A stretch of 64,000 nt of DNA from CAWDMN01 sp963803155 (lineage in GTDB: Bacteria > Acidobacteriota > Terriglobia > Versatilivoradales > Versatilivoraceae). The position numbers and the translations under genes were made by a program. The stretch spans positions 62,001-126,000 of the forward strand of contig CAWDMN010000059.1 of assembly GCA_963803155.1 (NCBI GenBank), in the 5' to 3' direction. Of the stretch, positions 62,048 through 64,000 are shown in pieces. Each line of letters begins with the position of its first letter. Positions within the stretch are counted from its first letter, which is position 1. The notes under the pieces were generated by a model. The model was not told the origin of the DNA, searched no databases, and saw only the letters and a list, made by a program, of their open reading frames with translations.

Positions 62048-63748
62048 CTATTTCTTTCCTAGCGATCGTTGATATAGCTGTGGAAGTTGATCGGGACGGA
62101 CGACAACATATTCAGATCCAAGCCCTTTCACGATGTTCTCTGCCATATCCAAACTGGTTAGCCAGTTCGCCAAAAAAACATGTAAAAATACTGGCCGCTG
62201 CGAGGGGGTCCAGCGCCGGATCTCATTAATCATGTAATATTCCGCATCCCTTCTGGCTGAAGGAGTAAACGTGAATGGACCGGGAGGACGATCAATGGCT
62301 CGAAATACCGGTTTGCCCTCCACGACCGTCAGCAGATTCTCCTTCGTGGTGGAATGGCTTCGTCCGTAATTGGCAAATATCCCTTGAATGCCGGGAGTTC
62401 GAGCCCACCGGGCCAAACTCTCCGGGCGCATTTCCGAGTAGGTCGACATTACCGTCGCATCCAATCGTGCCTGGTAAAGAGCAGAGAGGCGAACATATTC
62501 AATACAGATTTTTTCTCGTTCCTCAGGCGAATAATTCTCCGCGTAATCATCTTCATGGATATACCCCATACCGGTTAAAGCCATCAGAAAACAATCCCCC
62601 GGCCTGGCTTTTTTGTAATAATAGTCAAGAATGTCAGGGTGCAAATCAAAGGCCGTTGGTCCAATCTGCCAACCGATGGGGACAGAGCCATGCTTTGGGT
62701 CGTCGAAAAGTTTCCGATAATAATGACGATGGAAATTCAATCCATCGCCATCCGATCGAATAAACGCCAAGTATGCCTTCGATGAATCCAACTGCACTGC
62801 CGGCAGAGGTTGCTTGAGAATGGCGGTAGTGCCGGAGTGAACCGACAGGTTGCCCACCGTGGGGGAATAGGCATCAAATGCTGTACAAGCCGTGTACTTG
62901 GCGCATTGGCTGGCCAGCCGCACTCCCGGTGTCTCGCCGATTCCTCCTGTCTTGTCGCCGCTGGTGGGCCAGCCCAGGCAAGGGATATTGGGAGGCCACT
63001 CCATCAGGATCTCACGAGCAAATTTGAATTCCTCTTCTGATGCAGCCTTAGGATTTCTCTCCTCGTCTTGTGGGCCGGAAATCCAAAGAATGGGAATCTT
63101 GAATTCGACCAGATAATCCCGCAGAGCGGCTTCTTGAGGAGCCAGAATGGCAATAGCCTGGCGGAAAACCTGACTTTTATATTTTCGATAGAACCAACGA
63201 TAGGCATCAAGGTCTTTCTTCCACTGAAAGCTCCTAAGATCCAATCCCAGCGTGCTGGAATCTGGAATCACTCCCATGGAGAGATTGAATTGATCGGCGT
63301 TGCCGGGTGCCGCCACTAATCCATTGTGAATGGCGGCAAGCATGGTCGCCACATTGATGGTGGCGGGGACGGCAGGATCAAAGACAAACATCTGGGTGAC
63401 AAAGGGAAGGAAACGTTCAAATACTTCCCCAATTTCAAGCCACACAACCTTTTCAACATCCCCGCGGGCCTGCAGCCATTCCAACCAGAGTTCATCGTAC
63501 CGGTCGTGAACCAGGTAGAGTTGAGGTTGAAGGCGGTTCACTAATCCCTGCAGGCATGAGAGAGTGAGTCGCATTTCCGCGGCATATGAGGTGAGATCAC
63601 CCGCTCGGAAGGCAAAAAGCGTGCGAGACGGCGGTCGGGACTTTGGACAAACGTGGAACTCTTCGGCAGACTGGCTGTTTCCTTCGCGCGACAACCAGAT
63701 AGCGGCGGAAGCTACAAGAGAACTCTGCATGAAATGTCGTCGGTTCAT
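62048..63748 (-). CDS. GxGYxYP-family putative glycoside hydrolase
   Basis: The protein has 566 residues from ATG 63748, with a Tat-like signal (MNRRHFMQSSLVASAAIWLS). An N-terminal domain (MRLTLSCLQGLVNRLQPQLY, FVTQMFVFDPAVPATINVAT) leads to a C-terminal barrel-like domain with YLAFIRSDGDGLNF, the variant motif ALTGMGYIHEDDY (family GxGYxYP) and ANYGRSHS. The family is called putative glycoside hydrolase; no activity is proved. It is first of four coupled glycan genes, so a role in the same polysaccharide is likely. Upstream ATGs in frame exist, but the Tat signal supports this start. Confidence 0.75.
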   Translation of the reverse strand: MNRRHFMQSSLVASAAIWLSREGNSQSAEEFHVCPKSRPPSRTLFAFRAGDLTSYAAEMRLTLSCLQGLVNRLQPQLYLVHDRYDELWLEWLQARGDVEKVVWLEIGEVFERFLPFVTQMFVFDPAVPATINVATMLAAIHNGLVAAPGNADQFNLSMGVIPDSSTLGLDLRSFQWKKDLDAYRWFYRKYKSQVFRQAIAILAPQEAALRDYLVEFKIPILWISGPQDEERNPKAASEEEFKFAREILMEWPPNIPCLGWPTSGDKTGGIGETPGVRLASQCAKYTACTAFDAYSPTVGNLSVHSGTTAILKQPLPAVQLDSSKAYLAFIRSDGDGLNFHRHYYRKLFDDPKHGSVPIGWQIGPTAFDLHPDILDYYYKKARPGDCFLMALTGMGYIHEDDYAENYSPEEREKICIEYVRLSALYQARLDATVMSTYSEMRPESLARWARTPGIQGIFANYGRSHSTTKENLLTVVEGKPVFRAIDRPPGPFTFTPSARRDAEYYMINEIRRWTPSQRPVFLHVFLANWLTSLDMAENIVKGLGSEYVVVRPDQLPQLYQRSLGKK

Positions 63749-64000
63749 CTGAATTCCGATCATAATAAGAATGGGTTTCCCCCCGCTCATGTGGAGGGTC
63801 CAGGGTTGAAGAAAATTCTTCTTAGGCCGTCGGCAGAATTTATCGAATATCGTCTTTTCCAACTTAGACCTCGTAAATAAAATACCGGTTCAAAATTCCC
63901 CTCCTCGGACGAGGTTGTTAAATCCGTCCTGGCGGAAGGGGTGGCCGAGACAAAGTCGAGGCCGGGGTGGTGCGAAGGCTGCCGATTCCCGCCAGTCAAA
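63749..64000. other. Operon upstream region with repeat
   Basis: The promoter of the four-gene operon should lie here but no clear hexamers stand out. From 63896 to 63985 runs a repeat related to the double hairpin at 21305-21365 (CCCCTCCT, then AGGGGTGG, CCGAG/CGAGG stems and GGGGTGGTGCGAAGG). Confidence 0.45.

Overview
The window is about 64 kb of bacterial chromosome at roughly 50% GC. It shows no rRNA, no tRNA, no CRISPR array and no complete prophage. The best fit is an environmental Acidobacteriota-like organism: there is a giant TonB-dependent receptor with a carboxypeptidase-regulatory N-terminal domain (Oar type) downstream of an ECF sigma/anti-sigma pair, a small secreted 'IPFDF..G' protein, an SBBP-repeat protein, many Tat-exported glycan enzymes, and abundant REP/RAYT elements. 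Verrucomicrobiota, Planctomycetota or a related candidate phylum cannot be excluded, because the PL26-like, GxGYxYP and GHL6 families are shared with those groups.

Layout. 0-11 kb: a membrane acyltransferase-like gene cut by the left edge, a RAYT remnant between REP hairpins, an ABC-2 exporter (ATPase plus permease), a decayed rhamnosidase-like fragment, then the set sigma factor > anti-sigma factor > TonB receptor on the minus strand. 11-27.4 kb: mostly carbohydrate and redox housekeeping: SnoaL-like protein, zinc-ribbon protein, MFS sugar-acid transporter, Tat-exported GHL6-type glycosidase, aldo/keto reductase, amidohydrolase, DinB-like protein, DEAD-box helicase, GH13 enzyme, MDR oxidoreductase and a small secreted protein. 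Several families of short palindromic or inverted repeats fill the spacers. 27.7-32.6 kb: an accessory island of small orphan genes (coiled-coil/zinc ribbon, DUF6680-like, 4-fold beta-flower, two-TM protein), an IS256-family element, RAYT fragments and an orphan promoter between two perfect palindromes. 32.6-46.4 kb: GH18-like lipoprotein, five-bladed-propeller glycosidase-like protein, WxxGxW lipoprotein, DUF362 plus PQQ-propeller pair, M1 aminopeptidase, LSm/glycine-zipper protein and SBBP-repeat protein. 46.4-52.8 kb: a recombination-prone stretch with a four-helix-bundle remnant, tandemly duplicated RAYT pseudogene ends, a CrtI-like oxidoreductase, a cold-shock gene, an intact RAYT element with inverted ends, and a duplicated 3' piece of the M1 peptidase containing four 34-bp tandem repeats. 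52.9-64 kb: a PHP phosphoesterase, then a tightly coupled four-gene minus-strand operon: GxGYxYP protein > PL26-like exo-rhamnogalacturonan lyase > GH106 rhamnosidase-like > GH36-like galactosidase.

The enzyme content points to growth on plant cell-wall polymers. The right-hand operon has the lyase, rhamnosidase and galactosidase activities expected for rhamnogalacturonan-I, but no SusC/D-type uptake genes beside it. The MFS carrier, GHL6 protein, aldo/keto reductase and amidohydrolase at 13.8-20.2 kb could handle sugar acids or lactones released outside the cytoplasm. The other theme is genome plasticity: at least four unrelated RAYT/REP-type families, an IS256 copy, several short inverted-repeat elements, and broken copies of the 3' ends of two neighbouring genes. 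All functional assignments come from reading motifs; no database search was run.
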